7,872 nucleotides of DNA. It comes from Actinomycetota bacterium. GTDB taxonomy: Bacteria > Actinomycetota > Humimicrobiia > Humimicrobiales > Humimicrobiaceae. A program made the position numbers and the translations under genes. The notes below the pieces were generated by a model. The model saw only the letters and a program-made list of their open reading frames with translations, did no database searches and was not told the origin of the DNA. This document shows, one piece after another, positions 1-7,216 of this stretch. The stretch covers positions 1-7,872 of the forward strand of contig JAFGDA010000044.1 of NCBI GenBank assembly GCA_016932375.1, written 5' to 3'. Numbering within the stretch: position 1 is the stretch's first letter; every line of letters starts with the position of its first letter.

Positions 1-4
1 ACAG

Positions 5-44
5 CTTAAGGACGAAGATTCTAGTCCCCGTCTTGTGCCTTAAG
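5..44. repeat. Imperfect inverted repeat / hairpin upstream of the sensor gene
   Basis: CTTAAGG at 5-11 is the exact reverse complement of CCTTAAG at 38-44. Inside this 7-bp stem, AC (12-13) can pair with GT (35-36) and AAGA (15-18) with TCTT (31-34), with single-base bulges at G14 and G37 and a 12-base loop (19-30). The result is about 13 pairs. No T-run follows, so it does not look like an intrinsic terminator. It could be an RNA structure in the leader of the sensor gene, the tail of an upstream transcript, or a small palindromic repeat. I do not recognise a riboswitch class in it. Confidence 0.4.
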
Positions 45-63
45 TGAAGCGAAAGGAATGATT

Positions 64-117
64 ATGGATATGAGAGATTTTCCAGTATTTGAAATTAAAT
101 TAATAGGACTTGTATAA
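64..117 (+). other. Possible 17-codon leader ORF just before the sensor gene
   Basis: An ATG at 64 opens a frame reading MDMRDFPVFEIKLIGLV and stops at TAA 115-117, two bases before the ATG of the sensor gene and in a different frame. GAAAGGA at 51-57 is a good Shine-Dalgarno sequence 6 bases upstream of ATG 64. By contrast the sensor gene has only a weak, distant site (AGGA at 105-108, 11 bases away). This arrangement would suit translational coupling, with ribosomes ending the short frame and restarting at 120. A frame of 17 codons can easily arise by chance, and I see no family resemblance, so it is only a candidate. Confidence 0.2.
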
Positions 118-119
118 TC

Positions 120-2180
120 ATGATAATTCAATTCAGCATATATGTAATCCCGTACCTTGCCATACTGGCAATAATTTTGCCGTATCTGGTGATTATCTTC
201 AGGCTTAAATCAAGCGAGGACCTGAAGATTACAGCTCTCCTGCTGATTGGCACTGTTGTATGGATATTGGGCTTTGCCCTGGAGATAATAAATGTTACTC
301 TTGCAGGCAAAGTTATCTTTAACAATCTGGGATATCTTGGCTCACTTGCAATTTCGGTAATAATCTTTATTCTATCGGCAAAGCTTGCAGGTTTTACCAG
401 GCTGGTCAAAAAAGACGTAGTAATTGCCATAAGCATACTACCGGCGGCAGACTTTGTATATCATATTGTAAATGATATTTCCGGGCTGGTACAAAAGAAT
501 TTAACAGTACGGCCAGACGGTATCCTCATAGCAACTTCGGGGAAAAGTTATGAGATTGCCGGCTGGGTCTGGATCGGATATAATAGCATATTAATCCTTT
601 TAAGTTTAATATTTTTATTCATGATACTGGCAGGCCGGCATAAGTTTTTCAGGCGGCAGGCCCTTATCCTGCTTCTTTCAGTGATTGCTGTATTTACAAT
701 TGACCTGCTTCATTCTCTTAAGTTGCTGCCAGTAATTACCAACCCGGCCCCTTTTGTATTATGCCTTGCCTGGATTATCTACTGGACTGCAGGTAAAAGA
801 TATTTAATTATGGGCGAAGTTGTCCCCATAAACTATGAATCAATAATAGAAAATATAAATGACAGCGTCGTAGTCCTGAACAAAAAAGATGAGGTCAATT
901 TTATGAACAGGCCGGCACAGGACCTGTTTTCAGCCAACCCTGACTTTATGGGAAAACAAATAAGCTCCTTCTGGCCCGGCTACAGCCTTGATATTGCCGA
1001 AGGCCAGCCGGAGGCCAAAAAAGATATAATGATCAATACAGGCGGCCAGGATAAATATTTTGACGTATCACTTACCCCTGTCAGGATACGCCAGAAGGAA
1101 ATAGCAGGTAAGCTTCTTGTCATGAAAGACATTACAGAGAGGAAGGAGTATGAAGATAAAATAAAATATATGTCCTTTCATGATTACCTTACCGGCCTTT
1201 ACAACAGGGCTTTTTTCGAGGAGGAACTTACAAGGCTCAATGCGGGAAGAAACCTGCCGCTTAGCATAGTAATGGGAGATGTCAATGGCCTCAAGATGAT
1301 AAATGACACCTACGGCCACGAGAAGGGCGACGAGCTGCTGAAAAAAGTTGCAGAAATACTAAAGCAGAGCTTCAGGAAGTCAGATATCATTTCAAGATGG
1401 GGCGGGGATGAGTTTATCATCCTTCTACCCCTTACAGGCTACAGCAAAGCAGAAGAGATTGCAGGCAGGGTAAAAAAGGCCTGCTCCGGGCATGACACCG
1501 AAGATATGCCCATAAGCATTTCACTCGGGATAGCCACCAGGCTAAAGGAAGACGAAAGCATCGAGGAAATACTGAAAGCTGCAGAAGATAAGATGTATAC
1601 GGATAAGATGAGCGATGAAAAAAGGACACACCGCTCCATAATATCCTCTATTGAAAAATCACTTGATGAAAAGAAGTATGAAACGGAAGGACATGTAAAG
1701 AGGATGGAGGGCCTTGCGCTTATGCTTGGCAAAAACTTAAAGCTTTCCAAAACCGAGCTTGACGAACTTACAATGCTTTCCGCCCTCCATGATATAGGGA
1801 AAATAGCTGTTGCAGACAGCATAATCCTGAAACCGGGAAAGCTTACCCCCGAAGAATGGGAGATGGTTAAAAAACATCCCGAAGTAGGTTACCGTATAGC
1901 GAAATCATCGGTTGACCTTGCGGCAATTGCCGACGCGATACTTTACCATCATGAAAACTGGGACGGCAGCGGATACCCTGAAGGTATAAAGGGTACGGAA
2001 ATACCCTTAATGGCCCGCATAATATCAATAGTTGACAGTTTTAATGCAATGACAAGTGACAGGCCGTACAGGAGGGCTTTTTCCAGGGAGCGGGCCATTA
2101 AAGAGATAAAGAAAGATGCAGGCATAAAGTTTGACCCGGAACTGGTTGAAGCTTTTCTAAATATTGCTAATAGCAAATGA
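120..2180 (+). CDS. Membrane sensor with PAS, GGDEF and HD-GYP domains (bifunctional c-di-GMP enzyme)
   Basis: The 686-residue protein probably controls cellular c-di-GMP from the membrane. Residues 1-225 hold about seven hydrophobic helices, resembling the seven-helix N-terminal sensor region found on some histidine kinases. A PAS domain follows at about 233-340, ending in the usual DITERK linker. The GGDEF domain (about 345-500) has an intact RWGGDEF signature at 426-432 and an intact RKSD product-inhibition site at 419-422, five residues upstream. The HD-GYP phosphodiesterase domain (about 505-686) keeps HDIGK starting at H557/D558, the HHE..DG.GYP block with GYP at 618-620, and the downstream DSFNAMTSDRPYR segment. 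Both opposing activities are therefore plausible; which one dominates cannot be told from sequence. The start at 120 is the only ATG preceding the first membrane helix, although its ribosome site is weak. It lies 85 bases before the PelD gene on the same strand, which suggests that it sets the signal PelD reads. No sensed ligand can be inferred. Confidence 0.93.
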   Translation: MIIQFSIYVIPYLAILAIILPYLVIIFRLKSSEDLKITALLLIGTVVWILGFALEIINVTLAGKVIFNNLGYLGSLAISVIIFILSAKLAGFTRLVKKDVVIAISILPAADFVYHIVNDISGLVQKNLTVRPDGILIATSGKSYEIAGWVWIGYNSILILLSLIFLFMILAGRHKFFRRQALILLLSVIAVFTIDLLHSLKLLPVITNPAPFVLCLAWIIYWTAGKRYLIMGEVVPINYESIIENINDSVVVLNKKDEVNFMNRPAQDLFSANPDFMGKQISSFWPGYSLDIAEGQPEAKKDIMINTGGQDKYFDVSLTPVRIRQKEIAGKLLVMKDITERKEYEDKIKYMSFHDYLTGLYNRAFFEEELTRLNAGRNLPLSIVMGDVNGLKMINDTYGHEKGDELLKKVAEILKQSFRKSDIISRWGGDEFIILLPLTGYSKAEEIAGRVKKACSGHDTEDMPISISLGIATRLKEDESIEEILKAAEDKMYTDKMSDEKRTHRSIISSIEKSLDEKKYETEGHVKRMEGLALMLGKNLKLSKTELDELTMLSALHDIGKIAVADSIILKPGKLTPEEWEMVKKHPEVGYRIAKSSVDLAAIADAILYHHENWDGSGYPEGIKGTEIPLMARIISIVDSFNAMTSDRPYRRAFSRERAIKEIKKDAGIKFDPELVEAFLNIANSK

Positions 2181-2199
2181 TTTTGCTCCCGGATCATGA

Positions 2200-2230
2200 A
2201 TCCAGGTTCCCTGGATCTTTATTCCTTTTT
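2200..2230 (+). terminator. Probable intrinsic terminator after the sensor gene
   Basis: ATCCAGG (2200-2206), a TTC loop and CCTGGAT (2210-2216) form a perfect 7-bp hairpin. CTTTATTCCTTTTT (2217-2230) follows directly and is T-rich though interrupted. It starts 20 bases after the TGA of the sensor gene. The stem is short and contains A/T pairs, so termination may be partial. I see no convincing -35/-10 pair between it and the ATG at 2266, which leaves open that some transcription continues into the pel genes. An overlapping weaker pairing, GGAT (2191-2194) with ATCC (2200-2203), could compete with the hairpin. Confidence 0.5.
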
Positions 2231-2250
2231 AAGAGAAATTTCAGAATTGA

Positions 2251-2256
2251 AAGGGG
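2251..2256 (+). promoter_or_regulatory. Ribosome binding site of the SDR-PelD gene
   Basis: AAGGGG lies 9 bases before the ATG at 2266. It supports that start over the out-of-frame ATG at 2261. The residues that follow (MKVLISGG) match the normal beginning of an extended SDR fold, so the start is secure. Confidence 0.6.
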
Positions 2257-2265
2257 CAAGATGCA

Positions 2266-4500
2266 ATGAAAGTACTGATAAGCGGCGGTTATGACTTCAT
2301 AGGCTCCTCCCTGGCAGCAAGGTTTTTAAAAGAAGGACATGACGTAACGGTAATTGATAACCTGGCCCACGGGAAACACAGGAAAACTGCAGGAGGCAAG
2401 TATAAGTTTTACAATCTTTCTGGTTCCAGTCCTGAATGCGAAAAGATTTTTGGTGCCGGCAGATTTGAAATTGTAATTCATATTCCGGAATATGAATCAA
2501 TGTCTATAACGCCTAAAAAATCCCCTGCACCTGAAGATATATTATCAAGATGCAATTTATCAGGGCTTGTTAATATGCTTGATCTTTCAACAAAAAATAA
2601 AGTAAAAAAATTCGTCCTAATTTCATCTTCTGAAATCTATGGCAATACCGGGGAGGGTCCGGCAAGCGAAGAAACTGCGCCAGATCCTGTGTCGCTTAAG
2701 GGTATGAGCAGTTATGTGATGGAGTATTATTGTTCCAGATGGGGTGAAATAAATAATTTAACCATACTCAGCCTCAGAGTTTCAAATGTTTATGGTCCCC
2801 GGGAACAGGTTTCAGGCTCTTTATACAGACCGCAGGATGAAGTCTCTATATTTCTGGATAAAATAATACGGGGCAAAGGGATTATTGTAAGCGGTTATGG
2901 AACACAGACAAGAGACTTCATATATATCGATGATCTTATCGATGGTATTTATAAAGCTTCCCTTAATAAAAACTGTTCGGGGATTTTTAATTTATCTTCC
3001 GGAGTCGAACGTTCGGTTAATTCAGTAGTCGAAGATTTATCAGCATTAAAAAAACCTGGCAAGATCATTTATCAGCAGAGCGTCAGGGAAAAAATCCAAA
3101 AATCCTGGCTTGATAATTCTAAGATTTCAGGCACCATTGATTGGGAGCCTGGAGTTAGTTTTGAAGAAGGCATCAAGCTTACTTACAAATGGAAACAACT
3201 GCAAAAAGAGGATAGGAAAAGTCAAAGACTTGGCAGGGAAAAAGCCGGAGCCAGGCAAAAAAAGAAACCGTTTAAAGCAGTTGCATACATTGAAAACATT
3301 CTATTGTTCATATTTGTGGCTTTTCTGCAATGGGGAAATCTTTTCTTTAATATAAAATTGCCTGTTTTAAAAATAGATTACAGTATAATCTATATAATTG
3401 TAATGGGTATAATATGGGGCCAGACCCAGGCTTACATTGCAATGTTTTTATCTGCGGCCTTATATATTGGCATGAGCCTGTTTGCCGGTGCTGATATTGT
3501 AACTTTTGTTTACGCTCCTGAAAACCTGATAAGGCTGGCAGCTTATATCCTTGTGGGTATTATAACAGGATATTCCATTGAGAGAAAAAACAGGGAGCTG
3601 GAGTCCAGAAATTTTTCGATTCAAAATCTGCAGGATAAGTATGCTTTCCTGTTAAATGTTTATACCGAGACAAGAATCGTTAAAAATGAGCTTGAAAGCC
3701 AGGTTATTGAAACAGAAGACAGCTTTAGCGCAATTTACAAAATAGTCCAGGAAGTCGAGAGCCTGCAAATTGAAAAAGTATTTTCTGGAGCTATTTCAGC
3801 AATAGAGAAGATCATGAAAACTGACCAGGTTTCAATTTATACTTTAAGCAGTGACGGAAACAATAACTTCATGAGATTAAAATCAAGATCACGGGCTCTC
3901 CTTGATAGGGTCCCTAATTCAATAAAAATATCAGATTTTGATGAACTCAGGCAGGTAATCCAGACAAAAAGTACCTACATTAATAGTAATTTTAAACCAG
4001 ACATACCCATTATGATGGCTCCTGTTCTTGAAGATAAAAAAGTGATTGCAGTGATTTCAATCCACAGCACACCCTTTGAAAACCTGACATTGCATTATGA
4101 AAACCTTTTCCAGACTGTTATAGGCTTGATAACCAATGCATTGAAAAGGGCCTATTTCTTTGAAGCAAGCCTTAAAGATAAAAGGTATGTTCCGGATACC
4201 AGGATACTTACACCACTTACGTTTGAAAAGATACTTAAGGAAGTCAAGAATAGTAAAGCAGAGCAAGGGATGAGCTATACCTTGCTTAAAGTTGAAAGAA
4301 ATGGCAAATCGCTTCAAGAAATATCCGAAAGGGTAGTCCGGGTTATCAGGGATAATGACTATGTCGGAATAAGCAATGATAATGTAATCTATATATTGCT
4401 ATCAAACACCGGTAACAATTATGCAGGTCTGGTATTGGAAAGATTAAAAAAAGCGGAAATAAATGCCTCTCTCGTAGAACAGGAACTTGATGATGAATAA
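2266..4500 (+). CDS. pelD: PelD-like c-di-GMP receptor with fused N-terminal degenerate SDR/epimerase domain
   Basis: The 744-residue protein has two parts. Residues 1 to about 312 are an extended SDR fold of the UDP-sugar epimerase type: Rossmann start with D31 ending strand 2, ISSSEIYG (119-126), RVSNVYGPR and RDFIYIDD (216-223). Key catalytic positions are changed: D10 replaces the second glycine of GxxGxxG, and SLKGMSSYVME places K145 and S149 where Tyr and Lys of YxxxK belong. A basic linker (about 313-337) leads to the PelD part: four membrane segments near 345-363, 370-388, 389-408 and 418-438, a coiled stretch (about 440-500), a GAF domain (about 500-630) and a degenerate GGDEF domain (about 640-735). 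In the last, NDNVI (704-708) replaces GGDEF, while RDND (695-698) keeps the RxxD c-di-GMP site at the canonical five-residue spacing. PelD is known to bind c-di-GMP by this site and to switch on Pel synthesis. The PelD part alone, about 430 residues, is close to a complete PelD. The last 8 bases overlap pelE. Confidence 0.88.
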   Translation: MKVLISGGYDFIGSSLAARFLKEGHDVTVIDNLAHGKHRKTAGGKYKFYNLSGSSPECEKIFGAGRFEIVIHIPEYESMSITPKKSPAPEDILSRCNLSGLVNMLDLSTKNKVKKFVLISSSEIYGNTGEGPASEETAPDPVSLKGMSSYVMEYYCSRWGEINNLTILSLRVSNVYGPREQVSGSLYRPQDEVSIFLDKIIRGKGIIVSGYGTQTRDFIYIDDLIDGIYKASLNKNCSGIFNLSSGVERSVNSVVEDLSALKKPGKIIYQQSVREKIQKSWLDNSKISGTIDWEPGVSFEEGIKLTYKWKQLQKEDRKSQRLGREKAGARQKKKPFKAVAYIENILLFIFVAFLQWGNLFFNIKLPVLKIDYSIIYIIVMGIIWGQTQAYIAMFLSAALYIGMSLFAGADIVTFVYAPENLIRLAAYILVGIITGYSIERKNRELESRNFSIQNLQDKYAFLLNVYTETRIVKNELESQVIETEDSFSAIYKIVQEVESLQIEKVFSGAISAIEKIMKTDQVSIYTLSSDGNNNFMRLKSRSRALLDRVPNSIKISDFDELRQVIQTKSTYINSNFKPDIPIMMAPVLEDKKVIAVISIHSTPFENLTLHYENLFQTVIGLITNALKRAYFFEASLKDKRYVPDTRILTPLTFEKILKEVKNSKAEQGMSYTLLKVERNGKSLQEISERVVRVIRDNDYVGISNDNVIYILLSNTGNNYAGLVLERLKKAEINASLVEQELDDE

Positions 4501-5410
4501 TAATCAGGTATTTTTTCTTATTATAATCCATTCAGTGATCTGTCTTACCTATTTTGCAGTGAATCTAAAATTCAGGAGCCTGCAGGATAGTTTTTATAAG
4601 TTTTTCATTATCTTTTTTCTTCCAGGGGCCGGACTTATATTTTTAATTTTTTTGGAAATATTGGGCAAGATTCCCAACAGGCCTGATTCAATAGTTGATA
4701 ATTATCTTGAACATATCAGGGGGCAGAAACATGTCCATTATGAGGAGGCTGTGGATTTTGAAAAGGAAATGAATACTGTGCCGCTTGAGGACTCATTAAA
4801 TTTCAGCAACAATAAAAGTAAAAGGGAATACCTTATTTATATTTTGAAAAAGGATTTTGTGAGCCATATAAAAGGGCTGCAGAAAGCTATCAAAAGCCAG
4901 GATACGGAAACCTCCCATTATGCAGCCTCAGCCCTGATGGAAATTAAGAAACAGTTTGAAATTTTATTAGCGGATTCATACGAAAAATATAAAATCAACA
5001 GAGATGATGTAAGTGCTATTCAGGAATATGCCAATACCCTGAAGAAGTACCTGAAAAGCGGTCTTGCCGATAAAGTCGACTATTACAATTACCTAAAAAA
5101 ATATTCTGCGGCACTTTCAGGGCTCCTATCCAGGCATTTAACAAATGAAGACTATTTTGTGGATAAGATAAACAGTGATTTGGAACTCAGGGACTATAAA
5201 GGTGCAGAAGATTACACTAAAAAATTTTTTAAGAATTTTCCAAACAGTGAAAAACCCTACCTGGCTTTAATGAAATTTTATTACCTGAACCGGGATAATA
5301 AATCATTTTTAAATTTGTTGGAAGTTTTAAAAAACAAGAAGATAGGCCTTACGGAATATGGCGAAAGTGTTATCAAATTCTGGGAGGGCAGCAGGACCGA
5401 TGCTCATTAG
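4493..5410 (+). CDS. pelE: PelE-like inner-membrane TPR protein
   Basis: The product is about 305 residues. It starts with two hydrophobic helices (about 4-22 and 36-56), followed by a long soluble, helix-rich, lysine- and tyrosine-rich region. The C-terminal part (about 220-300) reads as TPR-like helical pairs, including DYKGAEDYTKKFFKNFPNSEKPYLALMKF split over two helices. This layout, its length, and its place between pelD and pelA fit PelE, a membrane TPR protein that in Pseudomonas associates with PelA and with the PelD/PelG synthase complex. Sequence similarity by eye is weak, so the call rests largely on layout and order. TTG 4487, ATG 4490 and ATG 4493 are consecutive in-frame codons. 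I prefer ATG 4493 because AGGA at 4481-4484 then sits 8 bases upstream; 4490 is possible. The start lies inside the end of pelD and the end overlaps pelA by 11 bases, which indicates translational coupling. Confidence 0.75.
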   Translation: MNNNQVFFLIIIHSVICLTYFAVNLKFRSLQDSFYKFFIIFFLPGAGLIFLIFLEILGKIPNRPDSIVDNYLEHIRGQKHVHYEEAVDFEKEMNTVPLEDSLNFSNNKSKREYLIYILKKDFVSHIKGLQKAIKSQDTETSHYAASALMEIKKQFEILLADSYEKYKINRDDVSAIQEYANTLKKYLKSGLADKVDYYNYLKKYSAALSGLLSRHLTNEDYFVDKINSDLELRDYKGAEDYTKKFFKNFPNSEKPYLALMKFYYLNRDNKSFLNLLEVLKNKKIGLTEYGESVIKFWEGSRTDAH

Positions 5411-7214
5411 GAAGCTTTCAATAATCATAATCGCCCTGGTGCTCCTTGCAGCAGGGTTTATGGTGATGCGCTCATTTGGATTGCTTAAATTTGTAAAAAA
5501 TACCAACCTGCAGGAAGAACTGCCTGAAGCAATATCTCCTGAGATTCCTGCAGATATCGATTTTGAGAAATATCTCATTGTTTCGAATATCCAGGAAACA
5601 AATAGTTTAAAAACAGGAGAACAGTTGAAAGCTGTGCTTGAATATATGGAAAAAGACTATCAGGCAATAAGCATAGATCAGCAGGTGCAGGATCTGCAGG
5701 ATTTTGATTGCATTTTCCTGTCATTTGAACGGCTTGATTTCTTAAAAAACTTAAGTGATTACATCGATTATGTAAATGCAGGGGGAAATCTTGTTTTTTT
5801 AACCCGTCCGGTTACAGATAAAAGTTTTAAAAGCATCAGCAGCCTGCTTGGCATAAGGGAGAACCTGGACGAAATAATAAATACACATGGTATTAAAATG
5901 CTTGCAGATGTAATTATTGGTGCAGGTGATTTCAAATCTGATTCAGATGCTTTTACAAATTCATCCTTAAGCTTGAAACTTGATCCAGAGGCAAGAATAT
6001 TCATAACTTCTTATGAGGATATTCCTATTTTATGGAAGCAGGATTACGGAAAAGGCAGTTTCATAGTTTTTAATGGTACTATTTTAAATGAGAAAAATAA
6101 CAGGGGGCTTATCGCAGGGGTCATGGGTCTGGCTAAAGAAAACCTTATTTACCCTGTAATCAATTTAAAAATGATACATATCGATGATTTTCCGGCCCCC
6201 ATTCCTGCCGGCAGGGATGAAAAGATTTATGAGGAATTCAGCAGGGATATCCCCCGGTTTTATAAAGAAGTCTGGTGGACGGATATGATAAAGATATCTA
6301 AAAAATTCGATATAAAATATTCAAGTTTTATAATCGAGTCCTATAATAACGATACAGAACCCCCATTTCCCCGGGGAGACTCAAAAGCTATGCAGAACCT
6401 CCTATTTTTTGGCAAAGAGCTGCTTGGCATCGGCGGCGAGCTGGGGCTCCATGGTTACAACCATCAGTCACTTGCGATGGAAGGCCATATAAAACAGGAC
6501 CTAAGATATATGGCCTGGGAAAGTGAAAAGTACATGACAGAGTCAATAGAAGAGCTTGTGAGATTTGTAAAAAGTGTTTTTAGCCAGTATTCATTCAGGG
6601 CGTATGTCCCGCCTTCCAATATCCTGGGCCCGGAGGGACGGCAGGCAGTTATAGAAGGGAACCCTGATTTGAAGATAATAGCATCTGTTTATCTTCCAAA
6701 TAGGGAAGGAGATGTATATGTCCAGGAATTTAGTATAGCCGAAGATGGGATAATAGAGTTTCCGAGAATCTCATCAGGCTATGAAAATGAGGATGAAAAA
6801 ATGTGGTCAATTTACAACGGGCTTAATCTATACGGTTTATTTGCCCATTTTATTCATCCTGATGATGTTCTTGACCCTGATCGCAGCGGAGGAAAGAGCT
6901 GGGCCCAGCTGTCAAGGGAATTTGCTTCAATAGTCGGAGAGGTAAATCAGGACTATGGCTGGCTTAGAAGTTTTACCATATCTCCAGCCGGCCAGGAACT
7001 GGTAAAATATCTTGAATGCAAACCCCAAATTGAATACAGGGATGACATGATAACGATATATACGGAAGATTTCAGGCCGGATATTTACTGCATTATGAGG
7101 ACAAAAAGCAAAATAACTGAATCCGAGAAGTGTGATTATTTAAAGATCTCCGATGATGCCTATCTGCTGACAATAAAAGATGCAATTTGCAGTTTGAAGT
7201 TAGAGGTGAAGTGA
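5400..7214 (+). CDS. pelA: PelA-like membrane-anchored polysaccharide deacetylase (no hydrolase domain)
   Basis: The 604-residue protein should remove acetyl groups from the N-acetylhexosamine units of Pel outside the membrane. Residues 1-25 are a basic start plus a hydrophobic helix without a lipobox cysteine, so probably an uncleaved anchor. Residues about 50-250 form an alpha/beta region (FDCIFLSF near 103, GGNLVFL near 128) resembling a glutamine-amidotransferase or reductase-like Rossmann fold. The deacetylase domain follows: HIDDFP with D262/D263 as probable catalytic base and metal ligand, HGYNH with metal ligands H351 and H355, FRAYVPP with R400, and FIHPDD with H486. Residues after about 500 may be the C-terminal beta domain of PelA. 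It resembles the DUF2194-type proteins of Gram-positive loci. Pseudomonas PelA is about 950 residues and has an N-terminal GH166 hydrolase, which is absent here. ATG 5400 is preferred over ATG 5358 because GGAGG (5383-5387) and AGGA (5393-5396) precede it and it begins right at the anchor. It overlaps pelE by 11 bases. Confidence 0.85.
   Translation: MLIRKLSIIIIALVLLAAGFMVMRSFGLLKFVKNTNLQEELPEAISPEIPADIDFEKYLIVSNIQETNSLKTGEQLKAVLEYMEKDYQAISIDQQVQDLQDFDCIFLSFERLDFLKNLSDYIDYVNAGGNLVFLTRPVTDKSFKSISSLLGIRENLDEIINTHGIKMLADVIIGAGDFKSDSDAFTNSSLSLKLDPEARIFITSYEDIPILWKQDYGKGSFIVFNGTILNEKNNRGLIAGVMGLAKENLIYPVINLKMIHIDDFPAPIPAGRDEKIYEEFSRDIPRFYKEVWWTDMIKISKKFDIKYSSFIIESYNNDTEPPFPRGDSKAMQNLLFFGKELLGIGGELGLHGYNHQSLAMEGHIKQDLRYMAWESEKYMTESIEELVRFVKSVFSQYSFRAYVPPSNILGPEGRQAVIEGNPDLKIIASVYLPNREGDVYVQEFSIAEDGIIEFPRISSGYENEDEKMWSIYNGLNLYGLFAHFIHPDDVLDPDRSGGKSWAQLSREFASIVGEVNQDYGWLRSFTISPAGQELVKYLECKPQIEYRDDMITIYTEDFRPDIYCIMRTKSKITESEKCDYLKISDDAYLLTIKDAICSLKLEVK
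7203..7209 (+). promoter_or_regulatory. Ribosome binding site that sets the TTG start of pelF
   Basis: GAGGTGA, a strong match to the 16S rRNA tail, lies inside the last codons of pelA and 7 bases before TTG 7217. The other in-frame candidate, GTG 7211, would sit one base after the site and is too close. The site therefore favours TTG as the start of pelF. Confidence 0.6.
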
Positions 7215-7216
7215 CT

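Noticed and set aside
2..43. Possible tail of an upstream gene ending at TAA 41-43 (a second frame ends at TGA 45-47).
   Set aside because: Only about 13 codons are visible in either frame, there is no recognisable motif, and the frame cannot be chosen.
89..118. TTGAAA (89-94) and a perfect TATAAT (113-118) with an 18-base spacer, resembling a housekeeping promoter.
   Set aside because: Transcription would begin near 125, after the ATG at 120, and no good in-frame start follows before the first membrane helix is lost. Probably a chance match in AT-rich DNA, unless the true start of the sensor is further in.
1..119. A c-di-GMP riboswitch, expected given the gene content.
   Set aside because: Neither this leader nor the 2181-2265 gap shows the conserved GEMM core or the class II pseudoknot elements that I could recognise by eye.
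1439..1822. A 127-codon minus-strand open frame opposite the GGDEF/HD-GYP region.
   Set aside because: Its product is a serine-rich, low-complexity mirror of the real gene, without a ribosome site or family motif. The other minus-strand frames in the window are of the same kind.
2266..3204. Annotating this region as a functional UDP-glucose 4-epimerase (galE) or as a separate gene.
   Set aside because: The frame runs without a break into PelD, there is no stop or internal ribosome site at the join, and the YxxxK and glycine-motif residues are changed.
3110..3355. An 81-codon plus-strand frame inside the SDR-PelD gene.
   Set aside because: It is out of frame within the strongly supported fusion gene, spans the linker and first membrane helix, and has no motif of its own.
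5358..5399. An upstream ATG that would lengthen PelA by 14 residues.
   Set aside because: The extra residues are not part of a signal or anchor, the ribosome site before it is poor, and ATG 5400 opens directly on the basic-hydrophobic anchor with better sites.
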